From positions 39,136 through 103,135 of IMG/VR virus record IMGVR_UViG_3300032220_001630: a stretch of 64,000 nucleotides of DNA. One strand, given 5' to 3'. A model generated the notes under the pieces. The model ran no database searches and had not been told where the DNA came from. It saw only the letters and a program-made list of their open reading frames with translations. The translations under genes and the position numbers were made by a program. Shown in pieces: positions 52,601 through 63,200 of the stretch; within the stretch, counting starts at the first letter, position 1, and every line of letters begins with the position of its first letter. Source of the DNA: a virus.

Positions 52601-55600
52601 GATTATAAGCTTAACTGATTCTGTTACTCCTGGAAGTAAAACTTTTGTTATACAAGCTCCTAATAATAGCGGATCTTTATGGAACGGAAAAACATTAGTT
52701 ATACAAACTACTGGATGTTTATCTGCTACACCTACTAATACTACTTTTAGTGGTGGAGTAAACGAAAAAGAAGAATATTTACCATATGATTTTAATAGTC
52801 CTCCTAATCCAGTAATGAAATATTGGGGAACTAAAAAATTATGTTGGGACACTTTTGAAGATTTCGAATTCGCTAAAGCATATGCCCATACTTGGGACAT
52901 GTATGATTACCATAACGATTGGTTGGGTGGATTTGATTTATATGCTCTTCAATATGGAGATAGAGTAAGAGTATCTTCAGAGACTAATGGAATTGTTTTC
53001 GGAGAAACATCATCCCCTGGAAATAGTTACTTAGGATTATGGGAAGCAGCAGAGCAATTAAATAATTCAACAGATGAGAACATAAAGAGATTTAATTATG
53101 AGGTTAGAGGGTTTTCAGAACTTCCTAATGCTTTCTATCCTAATTCTAATTACATTTCTCCTGAGATTGAATCTGATGCAGGTCCTCAGAATTTCAGATC
53201 ATCTATATTCCAAAGTCCTAAAAGCACTCCGTTTACTGGGACTGCTTTTGATGGTAATGGTGATATATGGATAACTGGAGAGGATCTAATGAAGTTCGAC
53301 GGAGCTAACTTTACCGTTTATGATTCATCTAATAGCGTAATGCCTGCTCCTGGTACGTTCACAAATTGTATTAAAATAGACAGAGATGATAATATATGGG
53401 TAGGGTGTGAATTAGTAAATACCCCACTTATAAAAATAAATCAAAAATACCCTAATGAGAGTATTGCTTTTGATGTTACGGATTTTATTGATAATTCAGG
53501 AAATCCCGTTATTGGCAATTCACCTTCAACTATTTTTGATCTAGAAATAAATCCTAATAATGGGGATATTTTCTGTGCAATTACGGTAGGGGCAACTCCA
53601 GGGGAAGAAGGACTATTATACTATGATGGATCTGCTAAATCTTGGAAATTTTTTGATCCCGCTAATTCAAATTTAGTTTCAGGAACAATATATGATCTTA
53701 AGATTGAATACGTTTCTATTAATAAGTGGTATTTATGGATTGCAACTTTAAATGGATTATCTAGATTTGATGGAGTAGATTTTAAAAACTATACGGTTTT
53801 AAATTCAGGATTACCTGATAACGCGGTACACTCTATATCTATAGATAAATTAGGACATAAGTGGCTTGGTTGTAAGGATAATTTAGTTTATTGGGATAAT
53901 ATCAGATGGAAAGTTTGGAATTCGACAACTAATCCTGAGCTATCCGCGATAAGTTTTTTTCTTGAAGTTGTTGATTCTGGTAATTCAAATATATGGTTTA
54001 TTGGTAAGGATAGTAATAGCCTCTGGAGTTTTGATGGATATAATTTCAGAGAATTCCTATACAGAAATGATGGAACTACTTTAATTGAACCAAACTTTAA
54101 TCCGTTTGGTGAATTGATAACTATAGCTCCATGGAAAACAATAAAAGAAGGGTTTACTGTTTATCCTAAAAATCTAATCTATGGAACTATTTATGGGGAA
54201 TTAATAATTAGTGATTATGTGATTCCTCATATACATGCAACATCTACCCAACCAGGAACTAATGGATGGGATTTCGTCTATCATGAGACATCTGATCCTA
54301 TGCCTTCTATTGGATATATTTATAATTCAGGTGTAGGAGAATCTCAGATAGGATTTAACTTCGTACTAGGGCCTTTAAATGATAATATAACTTTAAATTC
54401 TGAATACACAAGACCAGTGATGGCTAATGTTGATAGAAATTCATGGTATAAGCCTATTTGGCAGCGTTATACGATCGATTATTTAAAGAATCAGTTCCCA
54501 TCATTAAATATCGACGATGTCTTCTTATATGCGCCATTAAGAGATATTTTAAATGGCAAGGCAACTAAAGAGAGCTATTGGAGGAATAATCAGATTGAGA
54601 GAATTGCTAAGAAAAAATCTAGAGATCTATTTCAAAACTTCGAATGGCTTATTGCAATAGGTAAAAACAATGACGACCAAGGAACAAAGATTTCAATAGA
54701 TTCAGAAGGTGATATTATAGCGGTTGGAGATTTCTCTGGTACTATTTATATGGGTGAAGTTAATAATGTGGCTTCTCAGGATGTTAGTCTTAGTAGTTCT
54801 GGTCATGGCGTATTTATTGGTAAATATAATTCAGGAGGGGTTCTTCAATGGGCTAGAGCTATAACATACGGTGGTGCACCATCGATTGGAAATTATGCTA
54901 GATCGGTAATTACTGATAAAAATGATAACATATACGTGGTTTATGATAATAATCAGGGCAACTATATGAGGATGAGAAAATATGACCGAGACGGAAATTT
55001 ACTTTTAACTGCAACACTTTTATCTGTTCCAACGAATAGCTTCCACTACATTGGTGACATAAAGGTAGACCAATACGAGAATCTTTACATCTGTGGTAGC
55101 TTCAAAGGTGATTTACGCTTGAACTCTGGGACAAATTCTATATTAAATTCAGTTCAAGAGGTTGGGTACATTATGAAATTTGATGCCTCTTACAATTTAA
55201 TATGGGCTAAACAGCTTGGTAATAACTACTATTCTAGATCATATGAATTATCAGTTTTAAAAGACGGTGATATTTATGTAGCTGGTATTTTTGATACTGA
55301 GTTAGATCTTGGAAACTCAACATTAACGAGCACTAGTAATTCGGATATGTTTTTAGGGAAATTCTCAGGATCTGATGGAACTTGTATTTGGTCAGAATCC
55401 TTTGCTGATAATTCCACAACAACTTTCTCCGAGGTTTCTATAACAATGGATAAGAAGGAACACATACTTTTAACTGGAGGATTCCAAGGAACTATTAACA
55501 TGGAAGGAAATAAATTAAGCTCCTTCCCTGGATCAACCGATATATTTGTATTAAAAATACTTTCTACCGGTAAATTGATATGGATGAAAATGTGTGGAGG

Positions 55601-56408
55601 AGCATCTGGTGATACTGCTTATGATATAGAGTCTGATTCAGAAGAGAATGTTTACATAACAGGTAGCTATACATCTCCTGCATATTTCTCCCCTGAGGTG
55701 ATTAACTCTAGAGGAGGATCTGATATTTTCCTAACTAAGTTTAATAAGGATGGTACATTAGTAGATATTGTTACTGCTGGTGGAAGTAACAATGACAGAG
55801 GAGCGGATTTGGTAATGGATAAGGACGAGAACCTATACATAACAGGTTACTTCCAAGGTGAGGGAGAATTTTCTCCGTATTTGGCATCTCCTCCGGGAAA
55901 TTATCTAGATGCTTTCTTAGGTAAAATCCCTAAGGAAAGATTCCAATCTGGATATAATATAGGATCGATTCAATCATGGCTAGGATCTCATTCATGGTCA
56001 TGGAGAGACGAAGTATTTTATGACGAGGAATTTGAAATACCTCTCGCAACTACTATTTTTATAAATCCTATAGATTCTTTAATACCAGGTAAGAAAAACC
56101 ATATATGGACTTTAACTGATACTGAGACCGGGGAAGATATAGCTAAGATAAGAAAAACCCCTTACTTCATTTGGACTTTTACTAAGCCTGGTTTTTACAG
56201 TGTTTCTTGCTCGTTACAGGACGCAAATGGAAACATATATGAAACACAGCATAAAGGGAAAATACGTGTAATAGATCATAAAGAAGCTTATGCTGGAGAC
56301 CTTATTCCAGATGTAGTAAATCCAAATGACTATCTCCTCAGATCAATCTACTACAATAGAGAAGAAATGGGGTTTCCCCCATTAAATCCCTTTGAAGTTA
56401 CTGCTTAA
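49635..56408 (+). CDS. Giant baseplate/adhesin protein (gp7 position) with two predicted beta-propellers
   Basis: The chain is 2257 residues. The first 450 residues look like a wedge protein (FKSLFNAIKFFGYYDLRIKEYW, shortened; then LFGLKERLKRDYLPLNARI). A PKD-like region lies at about 696-780 and another at about 2136-2216. Residues about 1200-1475 hold six or seven 'two-component propeller'-type blades (GDIWITGEDLMKFDG, NIWVGC). Residues about 1670-2105 hold seven SBBP-type blades (ENVYITGSYTS, ENLYITGYFQG). Propellers in such a place suggest carbohydrate or protein binding at the host surface. T4 gp7 is 1032 residues, so the insertions roughly double it. Confidence 0.65.
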   Translation: MTTQNLLFFDKKGEQYNFEWNGNFWEGSVLFPIVSEKLFEIEHIFIIEKFLDNVGDTKYGFPHSYGISPGNPIWRTKWESAYDGKVDVSSILFTYELGIDPVLDAPYLVKTQNVEFYPEVVAGDTISSPSGIVVTSDITSSSMQINIALNSDAEGVYDRTLILEDYTDPNNPVTILKVNFHGEVEGEDSRLSVLLDNFGRSFVESDSFIVRDTDIKEPLPNFEIINKKRKELLLTGESIFPYLGSYKSLFNAIKFFGYYDLRIKEYWLNVKVDSADVLTPLQQNSKILTQLAKPNLEGQNSLELISSLLKDENEGKFKHVEIYGKRKDGSFGLKKQFEEIFPSKSYKKTSLFGLFYDINRVVEDQDEDQYGYPIVEDAFMFSPEEVLLKLFGLKERLKRDYLPLNARIVDITGEGVYFNIYKTRGWVDQLGIDEVKTGIKVDFTVFPNDGYVEDLRVFYTKPNQNGLLYPAINGPEEGISYYGNTIEPYSYFQKYPVSNIPLLTDAIQKFYTDVESGAMPKFLGDGDYDPPGYKLYETGEEYVFPAGCPVIIKDNTFDLTWDELSVIWQGLDPTITTDTFDVASYTSTTSSNPGTPLQSVNSSTNFTINSTLPQTANFNIGLGNTWFSPVGTEIVFVRIESVTSPGNLILGYCTSADYNPATGSLTVQIISKRGSGTYSNWKVSPTNISTSTYEFTYFMNYVHSGGFYSWSRLPFLDFYEIEWTIYKNDDRPYYFQIRGGLPDLETLPHFLPYTGEYNVQCRVWDTLNSISLGIKRSVIKVGKREIELNTITRYRESEKYDWENMPLKWDSYPSQWIWPVENTDKTDNISDFIQNFPEYSNNYNEGQTCEVLSKVAEIKATSTFDLSASSIAISTIQSNPVGGGYSFAVVTTSAPHGYSSGDTVWIKDIPSTGDSYGQFPITVLSSTTFEIPQIIITAISGGNVYGPGNVKIIADGTEIANTNFQGDLNSTVGLVYNSINTSLVLPKCKIISLTDSVTPGSKTFVIQAPNNSGSLWNGKTLVIQTTGCLSATPTNTTFSGGVNEKEEYLPYDFNSPPNPVMKYWGTKKLCWDTFEDFEFAKAYAHTWDMYDYHNDWLGGFDLYALQYGDRVRVSSETNGIVFGETSSPGNSYLGLWEAAEQLNNSTDENIKRFNYEVRGFSELPNAFYPNSNYISPEIESDAGPQNFRSSIFQSPKSTPFTGTAFDGNGDIWITGEDLMKFDGANFTVYDSSNSVMPAPGTFTNCIKIDRDDNIWVGCELVNTPLIKINQKYPNESIAFDVTDFIDNSGNPVIGNSPSTIFDLEINPNNGDIFCAITVGATPGEEGLLYYDGSAKSWKFFDPANSNLVSGTIYDLKIEYVSINKWYLWIATLNGLSRFDGVDFKNYTVLNSGLPDNAVHSISIDKLGHKWLGCKDNLVYWDNIRWKVWNSTTNPELSAISFFLEVVDSGNSNIWFIGKDSNSLWSFDGYNFREFLYRNDGTTLIEPNFNPFGELITIAPWKTIKEGFTVYPKNLIYGTIYGELIISDYVIPHIHATSTQPGTNGWDFVYHETSDPMPSIGYIYNSGVGESQIGFNFVLGPLNDNITLNSEYTRPVMANVDRNSWYKPIWQRYTIDYLKNQFPSLNIDDVFLYAPLRDILNGKATKESYWRNNQIERIAKKKSRDLFQNFEWLIAIGKNNDDQGTKISIDSEGDIIAVGDFSGTIYMGEVNNVASQDVSLSSSGHGVFIGKYNSGGVLQWARAITYGGAPSIGNYARSVITDKNDNIYVVYDNNQGNYMRMRKYDRDGNLLLTATLLSVPTNSFHYIGDIKVDQYENLYICGSFKGDLRLNSGTNSILNSVQEVGYIMKFDASYNLIWAKQLGNNYYSRSYELSVLKDGDIYVAGIFDTELDLGNSTLTSTSNSDMFLGKFSGSDGTCIWSESFADNSTTTFSEVSITMDKKEHILLTGGFQGTINMEGNKLSSFPGSTDIFVLKILSTGKLIWMKMCGGASGDTAYDIESDSEENVYITGSYTSPAYFSPEVINSRGGSDIFLTKFNKDGTLVDIVTAGGSNNDRGADLVMDKDENLYITGYFQGEGEFSPYLASPPGNYLDAFLGKIPKERFQSGYNIGSIQSWLGSHSWSWRDEVFYDEEFEIPLATTIFINPIDSLIPGKKNHIWTLTDTETGEDIAKIRKTPYFIWTFTKPGFYSVSCSLQDANGNIYETQHKGKIRVIDHKEAYAGDLIPDVVNPNDYLLRSIYYNREEMGFPPLNPFEVTA

Positions 56409-57080
56409 TTAAGTGGTATATTCTTTATAAACGTCTAGAATATCTGGAACTATAGGATGTCTGTGATTTTTCTTCAATGTAATAACCTTAACACCTTGTA
56501 CTCTTGATGCTAGTGTGTTCATAAAATCTAATCCTGATTCCTTCTTGTTCTTAAGATCTATCTGTGAAGTATCTCCACATATGATCATTTTTGATCCTAT
56601 ACCTAATCTTCCAAGAACCATCTCCATTTGATTCATAGTTACGTTTTGTGCTTCGTCTACTACTACACAAGAATTAACTAATGTTCTACCTCTCATGAAA
56701 GGGAAGGGAAGAATTTCTATGATGCCATCCGCTAAAAGCTTTTCTATTTTTTGCTTTTCGTATAGCATTTCTAGATTTGAATAGATTGGTGCTAACCACG
56801 GATCCATTTTTTCTTTTAGATCACCGGGTAAAAATCCGATGTCCTCTTTTGCCACTGTGGGTCTTGTAATTACTACCTTTTCAATTTCCCTAGTGAATAA
56901 AAGATCTAAAGCTATCTGAACAGCCAATAGCGTTTTACCGGATCCTGCAGATCCTTTTAAAACGTTTACTGGGTTTTCAAGAATAATTCTTTTAGCCTCT
57001 TTTTGTTCTTCGTTAAGGGTAATTTTGAATTTGATAGGACCCTTGGGTTTTCTCTTTTGTGTCCAATTGCTTTCTGTCAT
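56409..57080 (-). CDS. phoH: PhoH-like P-loop ATPase
   Basis: GSAGSGKT at residues 43-50 is Walker A, VVVDEAQN near 135-142 is Walker B, and KNHRHPIVPD is near the C-terminus. VVITRPTVAKEDIGFLPGD is also a PhoH signature. Phage PhoH is widespread in marine myoviruses; it is often proposed as an RNA helicase/nuclease partner. At 223 residues it is complete. It is the only minus-strand gene in the right half, and its stop abuts the giant gene's stop. Confidence 0.9.
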   Translation of the reverse strand: MTESNWTQKRKPKGPIKFKITLNEEQKEAKRIILENPVNVLKGSAGSGKTLLAVQIALDLLFTREIEKVVITRPTVAKEDIGFLPGDLKEKMDPWLAPIYSNLEMLYEKQKIEKLLADGIIEILPFPFMRGRTLVNSCVVVDEAQNVTMNQMEMVLGRLGIGSKMIICGDTSQIDLKNKKESGLDFMNTLASRVQGVKVITLKKNHRHPIVPDILDVYKEYTT

Positions 57081-57087
57081 GGAAAAA

Positions 57088-57093
57088 CTCCTT
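57088..57093 (-). promoter_or_regulatory. Canonical Shine-Dalgarno sequence for phoH
   Basis: Read on the minus strand, AAGGAG lies 7 bases before the ATG. Such a spacing and match are missing at nearly all other starts in the window, so this gene stands out. Confidence 0.6.
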
Positions 57094-57165
57094 TTTTTTA
57101 GAAACTACTTGCGTGTTTTCGTGTTTAATAAATGGCCTGTACTTTTCCTATCTGAATCCGTACAG

Positions 57166-57175
57166 GATATATATC
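57166..57175 (+). promoter_or_regulatory. Late-promoter-like GATATATATC
   Basis: The element lies 17 bases before the ATG at 57193 and is followed by an A-rich stretch without a Shine-Dalgarno sequence. An inverted repeat (CTGTAC at 57137 and GTACAG at 57160) lies just upstream. Confidence 0.5.
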
Positions 57176-57192
57176 AAAAAAAGAAAAATCAA

Positions 57193-58092
57193 ATGGCAGT
57201 AACAATCACAGAAATCCTTGGAACCGATTCGATTTCAGGTTCTAGATTAACAATTAATGCAAACTTTTTATTATTAGAGAACGCTTATAATGATCTTGAG
57301 AATACTTTTAACATTAATGTGTTAACTGGATCGATGGATGTATCAACGGCATCTAGCGGACAGATAAAAGCAAAAGCATTTATTTCCAATAGTTTAGTGA
57401 TGCCTTCATCAGGAAGCCCAACTATTGAAATATACGGAACAGGTGCAAGTGCAGGTTATATGGTAGCTTCCAGTACAATTGCAGGAGCAACTGGTATTTT
57501 CTCTAATGTTCTTCAAGTTAATACATTTTCAGCAACAGGAGCAGCTACTTTTGGAGCAACCGCTTCTTTCCAAGCACAAACAAATATAAACGGAGCATTA
57601 ACTTTTGGAGCTTCTGGATCTATAGTTAATACTAATAGAAAAGCAAGTGTTGGATCTACCACAGCTTTTCCATCTGCACCAGCTTCTGGTGTTACTGGAA
57701 CATATGCTAATCCTTATGCTTTGAATTTCACAGAGAATGTAATTTATATTCAATCAGATTATTCAGCTGGTGGTTATTCTGGATTTTTCTTCTATGCAAC
57801 TACTGGATCTGGAGCAACCGCTTCTGATATTCCTGCAGGATTCACTGTCACTCTTATAGATACAGCAACTAGTGGAGGAATAATAGCTACTGGAGTAACA
57901 GGAGGAGGAGCTCAATATTATACAGGATTTAATGAAGCTGATGGACAATACAGTCCTACCTCTATTACTACAACTCCTAACCCTTATAAATCTTCAGTTA
58001 CTCTTATGTGGGAACCAAGAATAGCACAAGGAGATGCTACACAAAAAGGATCATGGGTAGTTATTTCAAGCACTCCTAACTGGACATTCTAA
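57193..58092 (+). CDS. Fibre/whisker-like structural protein
   Basis: ATG 57193 is chosen because it follows the promoter-like element; upstream in-frame codons lie in the phoH promoter region. The 299-residue product starts VTITEILGTDSISGSRLTIN and is Ser/Thr/Ala/Gly-rich, with repeated short beta phrases (FSATGAATFGATASFQ). That is usual for trimeric fibre shafts. The C-terminal 120 residues form a beta-rich head ending WVVISSTPNWTF. A virion surface fibre or decoration is inferred. Confidence 0.55.
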   Translation: MAVTITEILGTDSISGSRLTINANFLLLENAYNDLENTFNINVLTGSMDVSTASSGQIKAKAFISNSLVMPSSGSPTIEIYGTGASAGYMVASSTIAGATGIFSNVLQVNTFSATGAATFGATASFQAQTNINGALTFGASGSIVNTNRKASVGSTTAFPSAPASGVTGTYANPYALNFTENVIYIQSDYSAGGYSGFFFYATTGSGATASDIPAGFTVTLIDTATSGGIIATGVTGGGAQYYTGFNEADGQYSPTSITTTPNPYKSSVTLMWEPRIAQGDATQKGSWVVISSTPNWTF

Positions 58093-58108
58093 TTAATTTT
58101 AAAAATAA

Positions 58109-60292
58109 ATGGCAAAAACACCATACATACGTCCAATATCAGTTCAAGGTGGAACTTTTTATACTTTTTCTTCTGCTGCTGAGGATCTATCACTTACTTT
58201 CAACAACTCTCTAAAGAAGTTCAAGTTTTCAAAGTATGCTCTTCTAAAATTACCAGAATTTGGTAGACCAACTTATGGAGAGAATACTTTCCAATTTGAT
58301 GCTATAGATACTACATTTTTGGATGCTGCATATGGAGATTTTGTTCTTTCTAATCCTAATAACCTTAGTCCCTCGCCAGAGATTTCTTTTCAAAACTATT
58401 GTTTGAATCTAGAATCTACTGTCATTTCTGATTCAAACTACAATCCTGAATTAAAAAGAAATGTATCGGAGAGAGTTTTTTGGAAGTGGGTTAAAGAAGT
58501 TGGAGGAATTAGATACAGAAGTGCTAATACAAATGAAGTTGTTGCTTCACTTAATCAGGTAACTACATCTACCATTGACGGATATCCTTATTCAGATAAA
58601 AGATGGGTTGAAGAGGACACTTATTTAACTGGTAACGGAACTCCTACACCAAGATATGACAGAATAGTTCAATACGTCGGGGAAATAGACGTTGTGAATT
58701 CTGTTCAGAATTCAGATAATGCTTATTCTGAGGTTTATATCCACGTTCCAACGGGAGACGGGGCAACACCTTACGTCCTTTTTAAAACAGTAGCTGACGA
58801 AAATTATTATCCAGATAGAACATGGACACACAATCCAACAGATCCACTTGATACAGAATATATTCAAGGTAGAGATTCTGCTAGCGGTTTATATGGTCCT
58901 AATGGATTACCTAAACTTGCAATATTTGACCAGGACGTTCTAGGAGAACCTGGAGTAAGCGGAACATCATCTACTGGAGCATTTACTTCTAATTGGTATT
59001 CACCAAGAGATGAAGCAAATTCTTATTTCAGTGATCCTTCTTTTTTCGATGCTTCAAATTATGAAATAGAAAAATACGTAGCAGCTACCGGATTAGGTGG
59101 TTATACAGTTACATATAAAAGAAGTAATCTTGATGGAGTACAGATAGATTTTGAACCATCTTCTTATAAAGCTATACAAAATTATGTAGGCATAACAACA
59201 ATAGAAGAATGGAACGGAACTCCATCAACAACCTCTTTTGAGTTTAATGTAGTTTTAGTTTATTACGACGTTTACGATCCTAATAATCCAACTGACTCAG
59301 AAACTAATCTTTATGGAATTTTATTCCTTAATGATCCAGAACCGGTTTCAACTAATGCTGCTAAGCTTCCAAACTTTAAAAAATTCAAGCCAGATCCAAT
59401 TACTAAGTTAAATGGTAATTCTTATGGATTTAAGATTAATTTAAAGTTTGACACTGACGTAGAAAGTACGGGTGTAGAACAAGCTATTAATGATTATTCT
59501 TCTTTCTCTCTTTCCATCTTCATGGATGCTGCAACAGTATTACAAGATGCTGCAAAAAATCTTAATGATAGAACATTAGAGATAATGGGATTACAAGATG
59601 AGGTAGCAGCTCTAAAAGATCTTATTATAAATACTGACGATAGTGAGGAGATCAAACAAAGATTAACAACCGTTGAAAATTCATTACAAGCTAATCAAGC
59701 TCTTTTTGAAAATACACAAGATATTCTAAGTTTAATCGAAAAGAACAGCGATAGTATTCAGGACATTTTACAGAACCAAACATCTATAACAATGTCTTAT
59801 AATCTGGATCTACTAAAAGACGGGGACGGAACAACTGTAGATAGATCAGTACCTAACATATTAAGAGTGGATGTTACACAACAGGATTACAACATAAGTA
59901 ACAATTCTTTGTTTACTATAAATCCTGCAGCTGGAAATACTATTCCTCTTGAGATTTATACAAACTATCTAAAGCATAAAAACAACGGATTATCTATTAC
60001 TGCAACGAATGATATAGTTCTTAGAATAGACGATTCTTTAGCTAAATGGAAAAAAGGGCAAGTATTAAGATTGGTCATCGGAGATGATATAGATCTTGGT
60101 AATTATTCTCTTGTGATCCTTACTGATGCTTTAGGTGAATATCCAAAAGGAACACCATCAGGAGTTCCTTATTCGACAGTAGTTGCTGGATTTACTAATA
60201 GTAGTTTCAGTAGCTCTTCTTATAAGCCAATTTTTGATATTGTTTGTATAGATGATATCAATCTAATATTTGAAGTAGATCAAATAAAATAA
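58109..60292 (+). CDS. Large virion surface/baseplate protein with coiled coil
   Basis: The first 450 residues are beta-rich with many Tyr and Asp (YVGEIDVVNSVQNSDNAYSE, then YIHVPTGDGATPYVLFK). Residues about 471-564 form a coiled coil (LQDEVAALKDLI, RLTTVENSLQANQALF). The C-terminus is a compact beta domain (GQVLRLVIGDDIDLGNYSLVI). The plan suits a trimeric baseplate-attached fibre or whisker. No precise T4 match is recognised. Confidence 0.5.
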   Translation: MAKTPYIRPISVQGGTFYTFSSAAEDLSLTFNNSLKKFKFSKYALLKLPEFGRPTYGENTFQFDAIDTTFLDAAYGDFVLSNPNNLSPSPEISFQNYCLNLESTVISDSNYNPELKRNVSERVFWKWVKEVGGIRYRSANTNEVVASLNQVTTSTIDGYPYSDKRWVEEDTYLTGNGTPTPRYDRIVQYVGEIDVVNSVQNSDNAYSEVYIHVPTGDGATPYVLFKTVADENYYPDRTWTHNPTDPLDTEYIQGRDSASGLYGPNGLPKLAIFDQDVLGEPGVSGTSSTGAFTSNWYSPRDEANSYFSDPSFFDASNYEIEKYVAATGLGGYTVTYKRSNLDGVQIDFEPSSYKAIQNYVGITTIEEWNGTPSTTSFEFNVVLVYYDVYDPNNPTDSETNLYGILFLNDPEPVSTNAAKLPNFKKFKPDPITKLNGNSYGFKINLKFDTDVESTGVEQAINDYSSFSLSIFMDAATVLQDAAKNLNDRTLEIMGLQDEVAALKDLIINTDDSEEIKQRLTTVENSLQANQALFENTQDILSLIEKNSDSIQDILQNQTSITMSYNLDLLKDGDGTTVDRSVPNILRVDVTQQDYNISNNSLFTINPAAGNTIPLEIYTNYLKHKNNGLSITATNDIVLRIDDSLAKWKKGQVLRLVIGDDIDLGNYSLVILTDALGEYPKGTPSGVPYSTVVAGFTNSSFSSSSYKPIFDIVCIDDINLIFEVDQIK

Positions 60293-60299
60293 TTAAGAA

Positions 60300-63200
60300 A
60301 TGTCAAATACGAAAAATTCATTTTCATCGTTAATAGCTCAATTTCTAAGGCTGCAAAAAAACTCTTTAGAAATAATCAACAAATTAAATGATGTTGCAAC
60401 ATCATCAAAGGATTCTGTTGAGATAGAATTTTTGATGGATGATAACACATCTGAAAATATACAGATTCCATCATACGGATTTCTTAAGTCTGAGATCAAC
60501 CGATTAGATCAAAACATATTAGCTCTTTCTGGAATGGAAGATAACACAGCTAATATTAGAAAATCTGATGGAACTGTTGCTAAGATCTATCAGGCAACTG
60601 TTCTTAAAGATCCAAATTCCCCTAGTAGTTTACAAGTACCTGGTACATTCCAGGCAAGAAATAACTGGTTTTTTGAATCGTTTCTTAATCCTCTTCTTTA
60701 CATTTCAGTTGATGTAGAAAATCAGATACCGGATAATTCTGAGAAGGTATTAGTTAAGAGAATCATAGCAAGCACACAATCTGATATACAAAAGCAATAT
60801 TTTGATGCTAATATAAAAGGTAGAAATGATCTATCCGATGAAGATTATATTGCAGCTCTTGAAAGCCAAGGAATAGCTTATTTTACCGACGAGCAAATAA
60901 ATGAATTAGAATTAAGAACTATCAGATATACTGGATCTTTTGGAGTTCTAAGAATTTTTGACGAAGAAACTCAAACTACAGAGAACGGAATAACTACAAC
61001 CAATACTGTAAGAAAATACAAACTTAGCACTTTCAGATATAATGACACTTTAGCTACTACGACTGATTCTAGAACACTAGCTAAAGGTGATCAACTTATA
61101 ACTCCTGGAGGAACTAAATATGAAATCTCTTCAATAGATTATACTGATTATACAGTTTCTTTGAGAAGATTATTTGGTTTCGAAGCTATACAGATTGGAG
61201 ATGGATCACTAACTATATTCTCAAATACACTTTCAAATAGAACTGTAGAGGTTAACGTTGGATTTGATGAGAGACAGGCAATATTTATAAAATCTATAGA
61301 TGGGGATTTTAATGTTGCATCTAGCAGTTACAGCCCAGGAATAACTTTCTGGTCAAATGAATTACAGATTAATACTTCGGATGGTGTTCAAACACTCTCT
61401 GATTTTTATAATTCACAAGTTTCCGATTTTGGACAAATCTTTATAGCGGCAGCTAAAGAAAAAACTATCCCTGCAGTTTACGGACAATCTCCAGCTGCTC
61501 CTATAGTTTCTGCTGAAAATTTCAAGGTTGTTCAGGTTAATTCACAAATAACAGATTCGAAAGAAAATAAAGCTTTCAAAGAAAAGATCCAAGTAAAAAC
61601 TTCTCTTAAGAATGAGATATCCTCAATCGACAGAGCAATAGATCAAACAAGAAAGCAAATCTCTGATCTAACAACCACTTCCACTAAGAAGGCACCTACT
61701 GCTGAATTTAAGAAGTTAAGTGATAAGATCACAACCCTTACTAAAGATAAAACAAACAAAACTGATCTCTTATCTACAACCATAACAGATCTTAATAACA
61801 TCACAACAACAACTCCAGCTTTGGTTGAACCTCCTAAGTATAGAGTTAGAGGATTCTGGCCTATACCAGAGCCTATAACAGATGCTAAAACAGGGGAACA
61901 GAATATTATTCAATTCAATGTAAGATACAGATATCTTTCGTTAACTGGTAATCCTAACGGAACAACTCAGATAGATTTTGTTGACAATGACGGTGTAAAA
62001 AGAGCAGGACAATTTTCAAACTGGACACAGTTTAAGAGCGATTTAAGAAAGAAAGTATATGATGAGAATACTGGAACATATACATGGAAAATTGAAGACG
62101 TAAGCGATGCTAATACGGTAAATATTAACCAGCTAGACGTAGCTATCACAAGAGGAGAAAAGGTAGAAATTCAAGTACAGGCAATATCTGAAGCTGGATG
62201 GCCAACCAACCCATTAACTTCTGATTGGTCTACTTCTATAACTGTAGATTTCCCTGCTGATCTTGCTGTTCAGATAGACAATACTCCTTTTATAACTCAG
62301 AACATGAGTGACCAAACTATTGTTCAAATACAAGCTGAGTTACAAGCTAAAGGATTAGATCAACATCTTTCAACATCTTTCACATCTGGAGATAAGTATT
62401 ATGGACACACGTCCAATGCAATATCTTCTGGATTTTTTGATGCAAACGGGGTTGCTATAGATTTATTCCAAAAATTAACTCAAATTGATAACGAGTTACA
62501 GTCATTAAGAGCATTAATAGCAAAAGCAAAAGGAACTCTTGGAGTTTATATCAGAAGTGGAAACGCATCAACAAAAGTAAATCCTGGAAGTACAGTAAAT
62601 CTATTTGCTGGATATTATGATCAATTAATAGATCTATCAAATCCTAACAACAAAGGAAAGATCGCAACTGTAACATATTACATAGAACTAAGAAATGAAG
62701 CTGCAACTCCTTTAGAGCTTTCTTCTTTAATACCGGGGGGTCAAGGTGTACATGCACCACAGACAATAGTTGGACAAACAGACTATAACAATAATAGAAA
62801 ATACGGAGATACTCCTCTTCAGTTATCTGGTGTGGTTGCGTCACAGGTTGATACAACAGCTCCTGGTGATTTTGTTCAAGCTCTTGGATATCAAAGTGGG
62901 AATGCTTACTCTCAATTTGTTTACCCTAGATACAAGAGCGTGGGGTTAGACGAGAATTTATATTTTACACCTGCCACTTCATTACCTTGGGGAATATCAA
63001 ACGGTACTTCAAATTTACCAATAAATAACTATGGTATATTAATGCCATTTGATCCTGCTACTACTTCTGCACCTAATCTAGGTACTAATATAAATATATG
63101 GAACGGAGCATATACTTCTTCAGTTCCTGATGGATCTGGATATCTGAATGAATTCTGTGTTCACGTTTCTCATCCATCTTTAAATGGCGATGTTTTCAGT

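Noticed and set aside
52526-52900. 124-residue minus-strand ORF inside the giant protein gene
   Set aside because: It has no recognisable protein pattern and lies opposite a long conserved-type coding region.
57025-57192. Upstream extension of the 57193 fibre-like gene
   Set aside because: The extension crosses the phoH start, its ribosome site and the promoter-like element; ATG 57193 with its A-rich leader is the better start.
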